Shown here: positions 36,201-46,106 of the stretch, piece by piece
How positions within the stretch are numbered: the stretch's first letter is position 1
How the letters are laid out: each line of letters begins with the position of its first letter
Source of the DNA: Ceratopteris richardii
Lineage: Eukaryota > Streptophyta > Polypodiopsida > Polypodiales > Pteridaceae
Assembly: GCA_020310875.1 (NCBI GenBank)
Contig: CM035423.1
Span: forward strand, 144,757,837-144,821,836
Length of the DNA: 64,000 nt
Direction: 5' to 3'
The notes under the pieces: generated by a model
Seen by the model: the letters and a program-made list of their open reading frames with translations, nothing else
Database searches by the model: none
Told to the model about the DNA's origin: nothing
Translations under genes and position numbers: made by a program

Positions 36201-37411
36201 CCACATGGATTCTAATCCAAGGCCTTCTAACCTTGGAAATCACATGGCCTTCACATGGATTCTTAAAAGGACATGCATAATTGACCTATTTTGCATGGAT
36301 TGGTCTTCATGCAACAAAACAAAGACTAACTCCTAAAATGTTAAGGCATTTGGATTGCCTTTCATCATCAATGGAAGAGAAGAGGTGAAACTATGATATG
36401 AATATGGAAGACCATTAAGAACAATCTGCATAAGTGAACTATCTAGCAAGACTTCATCATTAGAAATCAAATACTCCTTCAAGCCTTTGATCTTTGTCAA
36501 AAAATTGTCCATAGAATCTCCTTCATTCATATGCTCACTCTCCAACTATTTCTAGAGGTAAGCAACATAGCCTCATTTCTTGCTTGGTATAAATTGTAAG
36601 TGTATCCCAAGCATCCTTTGTTGTTTTGGAGGAGCAAATGTAGCATGTTTGAGATAGAAAGCTATCAATGCATATGCTTGAGCATTTTTGTCATCCCAAC
36701 AAAGTTGTTCTCAAGTGTCCTCTCCACATGGATTCTAATCCAAGGCCTTCTAACCTTGGAAATCACATGGCCTTCACATAGATTCTTAAAAGGACATCTC
36801 CCAAGCTATTGCTCTCCACCCAACCAACTCCACCCATATATATACCTCAAGGCCAAGGGGGGGGGAATGAGGAGAGCTTGCCAAGTGTCCTCTCCACATG
36901 GATTCTAATCCAAGGCCTTCTAACCTTGGAAATCACATGGCCTTCACATGGATTCTTAAAAGGACATGCATAATTGACCTATTTTGCATGGATTGGTCTT
37001 CATGCAACAAAACAAAGACTAACTCCTAAAATGTTAAGGCATTTGGATTGCCTTTCATCATCAATGGAAGAGAAGAGGTGAAACTATGATATGAATATGG
37101 AAGACCATTAAGAACAGTCTGCATAAGTGAACTATCTAGCAAGACTTCATCATTAGAAATCAAATACTCCTTCAAGCCTTTGATCTTTGTCAAAAAATTG
37201 TCCATAGAATCTCCTTCATTCATATGCTCACTCTCCAACTATTTCTAGAGGTAAGCAACATGAGCCTCATTTCTTGCTTGGTATAAAATTGTAAGTGTAT
37301 CCCAAGCATCCTTTGTTGTTTTGGAGGAGCAAATGTAGCATGTTTGAGATAGAAAGCTATCAATGCATATGCTTGAGCATTTTTGTCATCCCAACAAAGT
37401 TGTTCTCAAGT
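33220..37411. repeat. Six-copy tandem array of a chimeric 696-bp unit (Copia gag piece plus D-LTR pieces)
   Basis: Copia-C gag pieces of about 446 bp begin at 33486, 34181, 34880, 35576, 36273 and 36966 (spacings 695, 699, 696, 697, 693). Between them lie about 250 bp made of two pieces of the D LTR, each including 'tgtcctctccacatgg', with a G-run of 9-12. Copies are nearly identical. After the sixth gag piece the sequence continues into normal Copia C leader at 37412. The text after the G-run alternates AAATGAGG (before copies 1, 3, 5) and AATGAGG (before 2, 4, 6). Copies 3 and 5 also share a base absent from 4 and 6. The array therefore has a dimeric higher-order period of about 1393 bp. 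Confidence 0.93.
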
Positions 37412-38071
37412 AGGTGTAGCATGAACCGAAGCACGAATAGGAATTTGAAGATCATCATCTTCAATGTCATCTACATCACTTTCAATAAATGTATTTGAAA
37501 GTGTAATAGGACGATTTTCAACACCCTGCACAATATTACACAACCCTTTTGCTGCCAATACATGACACATCATATATCTCCACAATGGGTAGCTAACCAT
37601 CCAACTTATCCTCAACAACCAACATATGAAATACATCATTGCTTTCAACCATGGTTAGTGACTAAATACCCTGATGTAGAAAAATGATTGTATGTCAAAA
37701 ACTTGAATAGAACCACCATGTAGAGATTTGCTAAACCTATAGCAAACTTTGAGATGCTTGTATTGGCAAACCGAAACCTGTATATATTCTTGACAAAAAA
37801 GGACAAAATTGCCTTCAGAGTCACTATGTAGTGTATTCGGAAGCCAAAATCAGCTAAGATAAAAAAATTTCAATGGCACACAACAAAGCTGTTTTGAAAT
37901 TCGAAAGCCAAAATGAGCTAAGATCCAAAAATTTCAATGGCACACAGCAAAGCTGTTTTGAACTCCTAATCGCCCTGAGTATGCTCGCCAATTTTCATGT
38001 GATCTTGAGACTATGACCACACGGGTGTCAATGATGCCCTAGATGAAGTGACGACATGCTCTGATACTAAT
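37412..38071 (-). pseudogene. Gag start and leader of Copia C
   Basis: It aligns to Copia A 21640-22249, including the gag start region near 37650 and the CYFICWLL-like antisense landmarks. The decayed primer site (GCTCTGATAC on the plus strand) directly precedes the right LTR. A short local duplication is present near 37850-37960. Confidence 0.8.
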
Positions 38072-38300
38072 TGTTGGAGTTTGAGGTCTATAGAAGCATA
38101 TGAACATCATAAGGAAGAAGAAGAATGTTGGAGCACAATACAATACAAAATGTATTACCAAGTGAATGTACAAAGATAAGTAACTCGTTAAGGTTATAGG
38201 GGTATATACAAGCCAAGAGAAAAAAATATCCTAAAGAGGGAAAAAGTACCCCGAGAGTCCTAAGTGTGTTCACACACATCGCTACCAAAATATATCAATA
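38072..38300 (-). repeat. Right LTR (5') of Copia C
   Basis: TGTTGGAGTTTGAGG ... ATATCAATA on the plus strand, followed by GAAAA (38301-38305), matching the duplication on the left side. Confidence 0.9.
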
Positions 38301-38305
38301 GAAAA

Positions 38306-38349
38306 GACTTACTCAAAGTGCTCTATGTGCATGAAGTACCCATAAGGAG
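38306..38349 (-). repeat. Left LTR of element R, second piece
   Basis: 'cttactcaaagtgctctatg' and what follows match 45936-45983 near the right LTR of R. This 44-bp bridge between Copia C and Gypsy E shows that both entered the same R LTR. Confidence 0.75.
38345..38349. repeat. Target site duplication AGGAG (left) of Gypsy E
   Basis: AGGAG is repeated at 44931-44935, directly outside the right LTR. Confidence 0.88.
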
Positions 38350-38845
38350 TGTTGTATATTATTGAACAATACATTGCTAAAGTGTTATATTATTAATGTA
38401 TTAATATGTTTTTGATGTTTCTGATATAGCAGCCGAAGGTTCGTGAGGAGCGTGCAAGGCGTGAAAGGGCGGACATCAATAATCCGAATAATTATTATTT
38501 ATTTTGTAAATAAACTTGCGTAGAAAGTTCTATTGTTAGAAAAGTAATGGTTAGAATAAGGGTCGTTGTAGACCACAGTTTCTGTTATTGAAAGCAATGG
38601 CTTTCTGTAAAAGTTATCAACTTTTAGTTTCACGCCTGCTTTTCGAAGCCGCCCTCTTGTAACCACTCTTTTCGACGTAATCAAAAGTCCTATAAATACA
38701 TGCACTCTGTGGACTGTCGAAGCAGGGTGCATGGAGGTAGATTGCACCCAATATTGTGTTCTGTCTCGTCTCTTGTTGCGTCTATTCTCTGTGTGTTTTC
38801 TGTGCCCGTAATCTCTGTCTGCGCGTGAGCAAGATCCTGACAACA
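38350..38845 (+). repeat. 5' LTR of Gypsy E
   Basis: It opens TGTTGTATATTATTG and ends CCTGACAACA. It contains the core promoter (TATAAATA at 38691-38698). Confidence 0.93.
38691..38698 (+). promoter_or_regulatory. TATA box in the 5' LTR of Gypsy E
   Basis: TATAAATA in the LTR, repeated at 44776-44783 in the 3' LTR. The start of the element transcript is expected about 30 bp downstream. Confidence 0.7.
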
Positions 38846-38846
38846 G

Positions 38847-38858
38847 TGGTATCAGAGC
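38847..38858 (+). promoter_or_regulatory. Primer-binding site of Gypsy E (initiator Met-tRNA)
   Basis: TGGTATCAGAGC, one base after the 5' LTR, complements the 3' end of initiator Met-tRNA. Confidence 0.92.
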
Positions 38859-38877
38859 TCTGCACGCGTCAATACAG

Positions 38878-39110
38878 AGGGTTCTGTTCTCTGTTCTCTG
38901 TTCTCTGTTCGCGATTCCGATTCCATCTTCGTCTCCGTCTTCGGTTTCGGTTTCTGTTTTTGCTTCGGCTTCGGCTTCGGTTTCTGTTTCTGATTCTGAT
39001 CCAGAACCAGAACCTACGTCTTCACCTACGTCTTCTCCTTCGGCTTACTCCAAGGCGTCGACTAAGGCAAAGAACTTAGGCAATAACATTGGCAACATTG
39101 GCAACATTGG
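38878..39110 (+). repeat. Simple repeats in the Gypsy E leader
   Basis: A 7-bp repeat (TTCTCTG) about 38880-38912, a TTCGGT/TTCGTC hexamer series about 38925-39000 and a GGCAACATT 9-bp repeat about 39080-39107. The open frame across it (Arg/Leu/Phe-rich) is an effect of the repeat. Confidence 0.8.
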
Positions 39111-39204
39111 CACCCAAGGCTCCCTTGGCGACCGTTGGCAGCCGTTGGCTACGCACGAGATAATTTTAATTTTTGAGTGGTAATAGAGAGGTTTAGAGTC
39201 CCTA

Positions 39205-39280
39205 AGGTAGGAGGATTTGAACCCACAACCTCCTACTTTCAAGGGAAGTACTTTGACCACTCCACCATCTCTTGGAGTTG
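39205..39280 (-). mobile_element. tRNA-like sequence in the leader of Gypsy E
   Basis: On the minus strand TGGAGTGGTCAAAGTA (39249-39264) fits an A box and GGGTTCAAATCC (39213-39224) a B box. Between them TTGAAA resembles the anticodon loop of Ser-tRNA(UGA), but a long variable arm is missing. It may be a SINE head inserted in, or taken up by, the element leader. Confidence 0.5.
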
Positions 39281-39534
39281 TTATTCAAGTTCTCTTTCTT
39301 TGGTACTTGTGCAAGGCGCTCGCGGCGATTTCAAGGATGGACCCAACAAAGAATTAAGTGTAACTTTCAATCCGTAGGTCGGATTGAGGCGTGTAATATA
39401 CCGTTGGAAAGCTCTCGGAACGAACTTTCCAATGAGCTAGCTTGGAAGTGTGAATTCCTTCAAAATCATTGGGTGGCACTTGATTGAGTGTTCAAGATAC
39501 CAAGCAAGGTTGAGAGCAAGGATCCAAGAGCACC

Positions 39535-40512
39535 ATGGAGGATTACAGTGATTCACCTCTACCTGCAGCAACACTTGAACAACAACTAGAGCTCTTGCGG
39601 CATGAGCTTCAAGGAGCTCAGAACGAGATCCGACAACGTGATGAAATCCTCCAAAAGATGCAAGCTGAGGAAGACAACCTTACGAGAGTAGTAAAAGCTA
39701 TTGTGTATGCACAATCTGATGTTACTCATTTAAAGATTGGTAATAGAAACTACCAGTTTCTACGATTTGATGGCCGAAAGGATGGGCCTTTAGTACTTTC
39801 TTGGTTGTCGCAGTTTGATGATTTTTATACCGATGAAATGTATGCTGAAAGTGAAAAAGTTAAATTTGCCACTAACTATCTAGTAGGTAAAGCACAACTC
39901 TGGTGGAATGTCCTGCGGCACAGTACGGAGCGTCCAAAAACTTGGAAGGCTTTTCAAGAAAACGTGAAGGATTCATTTCTTCCTCCTCAATACCATTTGC
40001 ATGTTCGACGTACATGGACGACCCTTACATGGAAGGAGGGTGATACGGTTACTACCTACACAGAGCGGTTCTGGCAAAATTTACTACTTGTACGAATGCT
40101 TGAAGATGTATCAGAGGATATCTTGCAGCAGAAATACGAAGATGGTTTGGAGGTCGGTATCCAAGCGAAGCTTCACACCCTCCGACCTACAACCCTCAAC
40201 GAGGCTATATCTTTTGCTTATGATGCAGAAAAAGAATTTCAGTCCATAACCAAGTCACTCCGTCTACAACAACCACGTCCACGACCATTTCCTGTTAAAC
40301 CTTCATTTCCTATGAAACGTAATTTTAATGCCCCATCTCACCCTAGTTTTCCTCGTCCTCCACAATCCAATTACTCAATTCCACCCGTTGCTTCATCTCT
40401 CCAACCAACCAAACCACCTACCCTTCAAACTTCAGTAGTGAATGCCCAACAGAAGCGACCACGAATCACTTGCTGGAATTATGGTAAACTTGGACATACA
40501 AGAATAAGGTGA
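39535..40512 (+). pseudogene. Gag of Gypsy E
   Basis: It starts MEDYSDSPLPAATLEQQL with a coiled-coil-like N-terminus (residues about 12-50). Then follow the Gypsy gag capsid signature FDGRKDGPLVLSWLSQFDDF and KAQLWWNVL (residues about 80-125), a Pro-rich basic tail and a knuckle-like CWNYGKLGHT at the end. It would form the virus-like particle. Start chosen at the first ATG after a 690-bp leader. Confidence 0.92.
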
Positions 40513-40515
40513 AGA

Positions 40516-41160
40516 TTGCAACCTCTTCATGTGAAACAGGCTACAGCTCGATTGCATAACATGGAGGTCTATAATGAAGAAATTCCTCCTGTTTGGACAG
40601 AGGAATCACTGGAGAAGGACTTAAGTACCTTGGGTAACGATACACTCTCTTCTTTCATGCAGGGTACAATAAATAACAAAATGGTTACAATTCTACATGA
40701 CGATGGTAGTTCACATGACTTCATTTCACATTTATTAGTACAAGAACTTAAATTACAAACGTTTCCTTCTTTGTATAAAGTGAAAGCTGCATTTCAAGGT
40801 AGTCGTTATAATGTAACACGATAAGTGCAAGATGTTACGATTAGCATAGGCCCTTATGTTGATTCACGAACATTCTTAATTGCACCTTTGCAACCTTATG
40901 ATGTTATACTAGGTATGCCTTTTCGTCACCATTATAACCCACGTATTGACTACCATACTCATACCTTTAAGTTTGTTTTCACAGGTCAAATCATTCCTTT
41001 GTCTGCACGGCATGATTTCCAGCCATTTCCATTGATTAGTCACACTCAAGTAAAGCGTGCATTTAGGAAAGGATTCAACTCATGCATTGTTTTTGTCAAT
41101 GTCATCAATGATTATACTCATACACTTCCAGATGCATATAAACCTTTCATGAGTACTTAT
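40516..41160 (+). pseudogene. Protease region of Gypsy E
   Basis: Text around 40676-40760 (VTILHDDGSSHDFIS, LVQEL) and 40890-40925 (YDVILGMPF) is in the position and wording of the retropepsin-like protease of plant Gypsy elements, between gag and RT. Fossil sequence. Confidence 0.85.
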
Positions 41161-42423
41161 AAGGATTGTTTTATGTCTGAATATCCCTCTGAACTACCAC
41201 CATCTCGAGGATCCTATGACCATAGCATAGACTTAGTACCTGGTAGTTCTCCTCCTCATAAAGCACCTTATAGACATGGCCCACTACATCAAAAGGAAAT
41301 AGAAAATCAAGTAAAAGACCTACTACAAAAAGGACTTATAAGGCCTAGTTCTTCCCCATTTGGAGCACCAGTTCTCTTAGTAGAGAAGAAGAATAAAACT
41401 TATCGAATGTGCATTGATTATAGAGCCCTTAACAAGATCACGATCAAGAATAGATACCCTATTCCTCGAATAGATGATCTCTTAGATAGGTTACGAGGAG
41501 CTCGTGTGTTTAGTAAAATTGATCTTAAATCGGGTTACCATCAGATTCGTATGACACAAAGTGATATTTTTAAGACTGCATTTAGAACTCAAAATGGCCA
41601 TTATGAATTTATGGTAATGCCCTTTGGACTTACTAATGCCCCTGCTACATTTGCGCGAATGGTGAACAATATTTTTCTTGATTACCAAGCTTTTGTTCTT
41701 GTATTCTTTGATGACATACTTGTTTACAGTAAGAATGATAGTGAACATGAAAAGCATCTTGAAACAGTTTTTCATTTGTTACGAGAGAACACACTTTATG
41801 CTAATCCTGAAAAGATTTATTTCTTTCAGCGTAAGCTAGAATATTTAGGACATATTATTTCAAGTGAAGGTGTGCATGTGGATCCGAAAAAGATTAGAGT
41901 TATCATAGAATGGCCTACACCACAATCAGTCAATGATGTTCGTTCTTTTCTTGGGTTAGCTAGTTTCTATAGGAAGTTTGTTCGAAATTTTTCTTATTTA
42001 GCATTGCCTCTTACCTTGTTGTTGAAAAAGACAATAAAATTTGTATGGGGAATTACCCAACAACAGTCCTTTGAAAAACTTAAACATGCACTTTCACATG
42101 CACCTGTTTTACAATTACCTGACTTTTCACAACCCTTTCATGTTGTTACTGATGCTAGCGGTTCAGGAATAGGTGTTGTTTTAATGCAAAATGACCACCC
42201 CATTGCATTTGAGAGTAGAAAGCTTAAGCCCTCAGAACAGAATTATAGTACGTATGATAAAGAATTGTTAGCGGTTGTGCATGCTTTGCAAATTTGGAAA
42301 CACTATCTTATGGGCTCTGAAGTATTAATCAAAACTGATCAACAGGCTATTAAGCATTTATTAAGTCAGCCCTTAATCTCTGATAGGCATCTTAAATGGG
42401 CATCATTCATTCAAAATTTCTAA
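41160..42423 (+). pseudogene. Reverse transcriptase and RNase H of Gypsy E
   Basis: RT motifs in order: FGAPVLLVEKKNKTYRMCIDYRALN, FSKIDLKSGYHQIRM, MPFGLTNAPATF, the catalytic FFDDILVYS at 41704-41730 and LGHIISSEGV. RNase H follows with TDASGSGIGVVLMQ and YDKELLAVVHAL near 42140-42290. Standard Ty3/Gypsy arrangement. Confidence 0.95.
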
Positions 42424-42426
42424 CCC

Positions 42427-43640
42427 ATGATACAATATCAGCCAGGTAAAGCTAATGTCGTAGCTGATGCTCTCAGCCGTTTTCCTTTGCATTCTGTTGT
42501 TTTGAATAATATTTCTGCCATCCAAATTCATTCGTTTCAAGAAATGGTTTCCACTTATGCATCTCATTTGTATTTTTCATGTGCATGGCATGACTTCAAC
42601 AATGCTGCATCTTTATCTGATGAACATTATACATTTCATAATGGTTTTCTCTATTTTCAACATAGATTGTTCATAACTCAAGCTTTTAAAGATTTTGTCA
42701 TTAAAGAAATGCATGAACCATCTTACATGGGTCATAGAGGCATACAAAGCACCATTTCTGCTTGCAAAGATTTCTTCTTTTGGCCACACATGGAAAAAGA
42801 CATTGCACATTATGTTTCTCAATGCATTGTATGTCAGCGTGTCAAACGTCATCATGGTAAACCATTTGGATTATTAATGCCACTTCCTATTTCAAATGAA
42901 CTATGGGAACAAATCTCTATGGATTTTATCACAGGTCTTCCTACCACTTCATCACATAATGATATGATTTGGACAATAGTTGATAGGTTTAGTAAATATG
43001 CATATTTCATTCCATGTAGAAAAACTTTGACTTCACCTCAAGCTGCAAAATTATTCATTAAATGCATTTTTCCACATCATGGATTTCCTAAAGTAATGTT
43101 ATCTGATTGTGATGTTAGGTTTTGTAATCATTTTTGGGTTGCCTTATTTCAACATTTTGGTTCTAAAATAGATTTTAGCTCTGCATTTCATCCTGAAAGT
43201 AATGGACAGAGTGAGGCTACAAATAGTACTATTCTTGATTTATTGCGTTGTTATTCATTGGATAATCCTAATAACTAGGATGACAAGTTGCCATTGCTTC
43301 AATTTGCTTACAATAACACTTCACACACCACTACTGGTCGTGCACCTTTTGAAATAGTTTTTGGTAAAAAGCTTCCCACTCCCATGTCCCTCACCCAAAC
43401 CGACATTCCAATGGCTGATTCTATTGCTCAAGATCACGTTTCTACTTCATGATGTTCACGAGCACATTAGGAAAAGTCAAGAGCGATATACACGTACTAT
43501 CAACACTAAACGATTAGCCAAAGAATTCAAGGAAAATGATTTTGTATGGTTGCGTATCATTAAAAGACGTCTCAAAAATATTTTGCAGCATCCTAAAATT
43601 AAACTTGCACCACGCTATTATGGACCGTTTCGCATTATAT
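42427..43640 (+). pseudogene. Integrase of Gypsy E
   Basis: It begins with GKANVVADALSR at the end of RNase H, then the HHCC zinc region (HRGIQSTI ... CIVCQRVKRHH, about 42725-42850) and the catalytic core with DFITGLPTT, IVDRFSKYAYFIPC, LSDCDVRF and ESNGQSEATNS. It ends with the C-terminal KLAPRYYGPFRII stretch. Confidence 0.93.
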
Positions 43641-43771
43641 AAAAAATTAATGATAATTCATTTCGATTAGATATTCCATCTCATTGGACCATTCATAATT
43701 CTTTTCATATTTGTTTACTTAAACCCTTTAAAGAAACTTTACCACTTGCTCCACTTCTTGATGACCCTCCT

Positions 43772-43975
43772 TTGATTGAAGAACAATATGCAATCTTAGT
43801 TCCTGAGAAAATCATTGATCATGATGTCACTACTACACGCACAGGTACTCAATATCATCGTTATTTGGTTAAGTACAAAAATCACTCTATTGAAGAATGT
43901 CAATGGATACATAAAACACAATTAACACCTCATTATGACCATTTAATTTCTACATATCATACACAAACACATTAA
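43772..43975 (+). pseudogene. Chromodomain tail of Gypsy E
   Basis: PEKIIDHDV ... YLVKYKNHSIEECQWIHKTQL has the pattern of a chromodomain (VEKIL..R..YLVKWKG...E.TWEP). This places E among chromoviruses, in which this tail guides integration toward particular chromatin. Confidence 0.88.
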
Positions 43976-44069
43976 TGTACCAGCTCCATGAACATTTCCA
44001 TGCATGTATTTTTACATGGCACATGCCTATCTTCTTTAATCAGTGATGAAACATGTGACTGGCCATCCA

Positions 44070-44443
44070 TGTTTATTATTTTATCACCTGAGGTCAGTTG
44101 CTTGTTCAACTGAGGGGCATGTTATACCTTATGGAATATGTTGAACAATGCATTGTTGGATTGTAACATGGAATATGTTAGCCAATGCATTGTTGGATTG
44201 AAATATGAAATAGCCAATGCATTGTTGGATTGTAACATGGAATATGCTAGCCAATGCATTGTTGGATTGTTGGATTGAAATATGGAATAGCCAATGCATT
44301 GTTGGATTGTAACATGAAATATGTTGGCCAATGCATTGTTGGATTGTAACAGTAATATGGACTATGTTGAACACGGCATTATAATTGTTAGAGTGTTGAA
44401 TGATTTTATCAACTGAGGTCAGTTGCTTGTCAACTGGGAGGCA
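44070..44443 (+). repeat. Repeat block between pol and 3' LTR of Gypsy E
   Basis: About seven imperfect copies of GCCAATGCATTGTTGGATTG with spacers lie at 44140-44350. The block is flanked by two copies of the polypurine-tract area: 'gtcagttgcttgttcaactgaggggcatgtta' like text at 44089-44122 and again at 44409-44448. The repeat word resembles the first bases of the LTR (TTGAACAATACATTG), so the block looks like an expansion of the tract/LTR edge. Confidence 0.75.
44434..44443 (+). promoter_or_regulatory. Polypurine tract of Gypsy E
   Basis: CTGGGAGGCA directly before the TG of the 3' LTR. A second similar tract (CTGAGGGGCA) precedes TGTTATACC at about 44120. Confidence 0.65.
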
Positions 44444-44930
44444 TGTTGTATATTATTGAACAATACATTGCTAAAGTGTTATATTATTAATGTATTAATA
44501 TGTTTTTGATGTTTCTGATATAGCAGCCGAAGGTTCGTGAGGAGCGTGCAAGGCGTGAAAGGGCGGACATCAATAATCCGAATAATTATTATTTATTAAC
44601 TTGCATAGAAGGTTCTATTGTTAGAAAAGTAATGGTTAGAATAAGGGTCGTTGTAGACCACAGTTTCTGTTATTGAAAGCAATGGCTTTCTGTAAAAGTT
44701 ATCAACTTTTAGTTTCACGCCTGCTTTTCGAAGCCGCCCTCTTGTAACCACTCTTTTCGACGTAATCAAAAGTCCTATAAATACATGCACTCTGTGGACT
44801 GTCGAAACAGGGTGCATGGGGGGAGATTGCACCCAATATTGTGTTCTGTCTCGTCTCTTGTTGCGTCTATTCTCTGTGTGTTTTCTGTGCCCGTAATCTC
44901 TGTATGCGCGTGAGCAAGATCTTGACAACA
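44444..44930 (+). repeat. 3' LTR of Gypsy E
   Basis: It matches 38350-38845 with few differences and is followed by AGGAG at 44931-44935. Confidence 0.93.
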
Positions 44931-44935
44931 AGGAG

Positions 44936-45063
44936 AGTGTGGAGACTCTTGGCGATGAGCTAGAATGGATGAGCTTGAGTGGAGTGAAGAGTGACCCTCT
45001 TATGGAGTAGAGTGAAAATATCCTTGTATGTAGTGTAAATAATATTGCATGAGAGCGCCAACA
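44936..45063 (-). repeat. Left LTR of element R, third piece
   Basis: 'agtgtggagactctt', 'gatgagcttgagtgga' and 'tccttgtatgt' match 45984-46095. It ends GCGCCAACA, i.e. TGTTGGCGC in minus sense, a plausible LTR start. Confidence 0.7.
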
Positions 45064-45826
45064 AAAAGTCCTACCATGATATGGGTGTGTCAAAGAGGGT
45101 CCTACCAAATATCCTTTTCAGAGAGAGGGAGAAAAGACAAAGCGGCAACATCTAGCTACAAGAAATTTCCGCTTTTCTATCTCTCTCTTGAAAAGAGTGA
45201 AATTTCCACTCCTTGGCAAGCTCAGCATTATTGTCTTTTCTCCATTCTTTTGCGCTGAGATTTCTCTTCCACTTCCTATGTAAGTTAGGAGATGGCATCC
45301 ATTAAATAATAGTCACAATGTTGGCCTTTTTCCTTCTGTTTCAAACATCACTTACCGTCATTTTGTTCATGTCATGGTAGTAGAAATTCGGACTTCCTCT
45401 CTCTATCTCTGATATGCACATGGGCTGAAGGAGTTAGTGAAAAAAAAGGGGGAGTTCAAATGTTCGAACATTCCATGAGTATCGCTCCAAGAACATTCTA
45501 GAGTGCCTATAAGCAATGTTTTTTTTTTTAGAGTACAATGAATTGGAAAGACACACACACCCGACCTCGTAAGGTAGAGGCATCCATCTTGGGGAACTAT
45601 AAGCAATGTTATTAAAAATTGCAGTGTGAAAAACCACTTTATTTTACTTATGAAAAAATATACGAAGTGATAGAAGCTAAAACATTTTGCAGATGATAAA
45701 TATGATGTAAGAGCGGGAGGGAGGGATTAATCAAATAACAGACCTAACCTAATGATGATGAAGATGATGAGAAGATGAACTTGAGAAGTTTAGGCTAAAA
45801 AAGAAATAACCTATGCTCTAATACCG
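45064..45826 (-). other. Short interior of element R
   Basis: About 760 bp without coding potential. A minus-sense GGTATTAGAGCATAGG at about 45810-45825 resembles an initiator Met-tRNA primer site and touches the right LTR. A T-run near 45520-45532 and a CA run near 45551-45560 are present. Confidence 0.5.
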
Positions 45827-46106
45827 TGTTGAAATCGAAGACACTACTCCTACTCTAATATCAAAGACACACAACAAGTTATGGAGGAAGAAATAGAAGA
45901 AATGAAAACATGATGAACTAAATAAGTAGAAAACACTTACATGAAGTTCTCTATGAGCATGAAGACTCAATAAAAAGAGTGTGGAGACTCTTACCAATGG
46001 GCTAGAGTAGATGAGCTTGAGTGGACTGAACCGAGGCCCTCCTTATATGGAATAGAGGGCAAATCTCCTTGTATGTGGGATGAATAATCTTGCCTAAGAA
46101 TGAAAG
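45827..46106 (-). repeat. Right LTR (5') of element R, uninterrupted
   Basis: It matches the three pieces of the left LTR in order without the two large insertions and so serves as an empty-site reference. Its outer end is blurred beyond about 46100. Confidence 0.65.

Larger units (their letters stand above)
25855..38300 (-). mobile_element. Copia C, old copy of the A family, with nested insertions
   Basis: LTRs at 25855-26081 and 38072-38300 resemble those of Copia A. GAAAA occurs at 25850-25854 and 38301-38305 as target duplication. The left inner part (26090-28059) carries RNase H, RT and integrase remnants; the right inner part (37412-38071) carries leader and the gag start. Between them lie the non-coding LTR element D and the amplified array. 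The LTRs are well diverged from each other and coding breaks are numerous, so it is considerably older than Copia A. Confidence 0.92.
38350..44930 (+). mobile_element. Gypsy E, complete chromodomain LTR retrotransposon (chromovirus)
   Basis: LTRs of 496 and 487 bp (38350-38845 and 44444-44930), TG..CA ends, AGGAG target duplication, an initiator Met-tRNA primer site and a polypurine tract are all present. Inside, in Gypsy order, are gag, protease, RT, RNase H, integrase and a C-terminal chromodomain. The LTRs differ by about seven substitutions and one short length difference, so it is fairly young. It is structurally whole, with about five breaks in the coding region. Unusual are a tRNA-like sequence in the leader and a repeat block before the 3' LTR. 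Confidence 0.95.
25742..46106 (-). mobile_element. Element R: small LTR-type (TRIM-like) element, host of the nested stack
   Basis: A sequence of about 285 bp starting TGTTGAAAT occurs at 25742 (interrupted) and at 45827 (uninterrupted). A primer-binding-like site in minus sense (GGTATTAGAGC, 45811-45825) abuts the right copy on its inner side, as expected for a 5' LTR of a minus-strand element. Removing the insertions at 25855-38300 and 38350-44930 joins 25742-25854, 38306-38349 and 44936-45063 into a left LTR. The internal region is then only about 760 bp without coding, which fits a TRIM-type non-autonomous element. Outer boundaries and target duplication are not clear. Confidence 0.55.

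Noticed and set aside
33815-36908. Repeated plus-strand open stretches of 90-125 codons crossing the gag/LTR junction in the array
   Set aside because: They are antisense to the gag piece and recur only because the units are copies of each other. No protein-like features.
33220-37411. Possible CRISPR-like or centromeric satellite array
   Set aside because: Units are about 696 bp and made of retroelement pieces, in a plant. Six copies are too few to call a centromeric satellite.
38756-39079. 107-codon Arg/Leu/Phe-rich open stretch
   Set aside because: It is a translation of simple repeats in the leader of Gypsy E and overlaps its LTR and primer site.
41491-41775. 94-codon open stretch antisense to the RT of Gypsy E
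   Set aside because: It is a shadow of the conserved RT coding sequence on the other strand.
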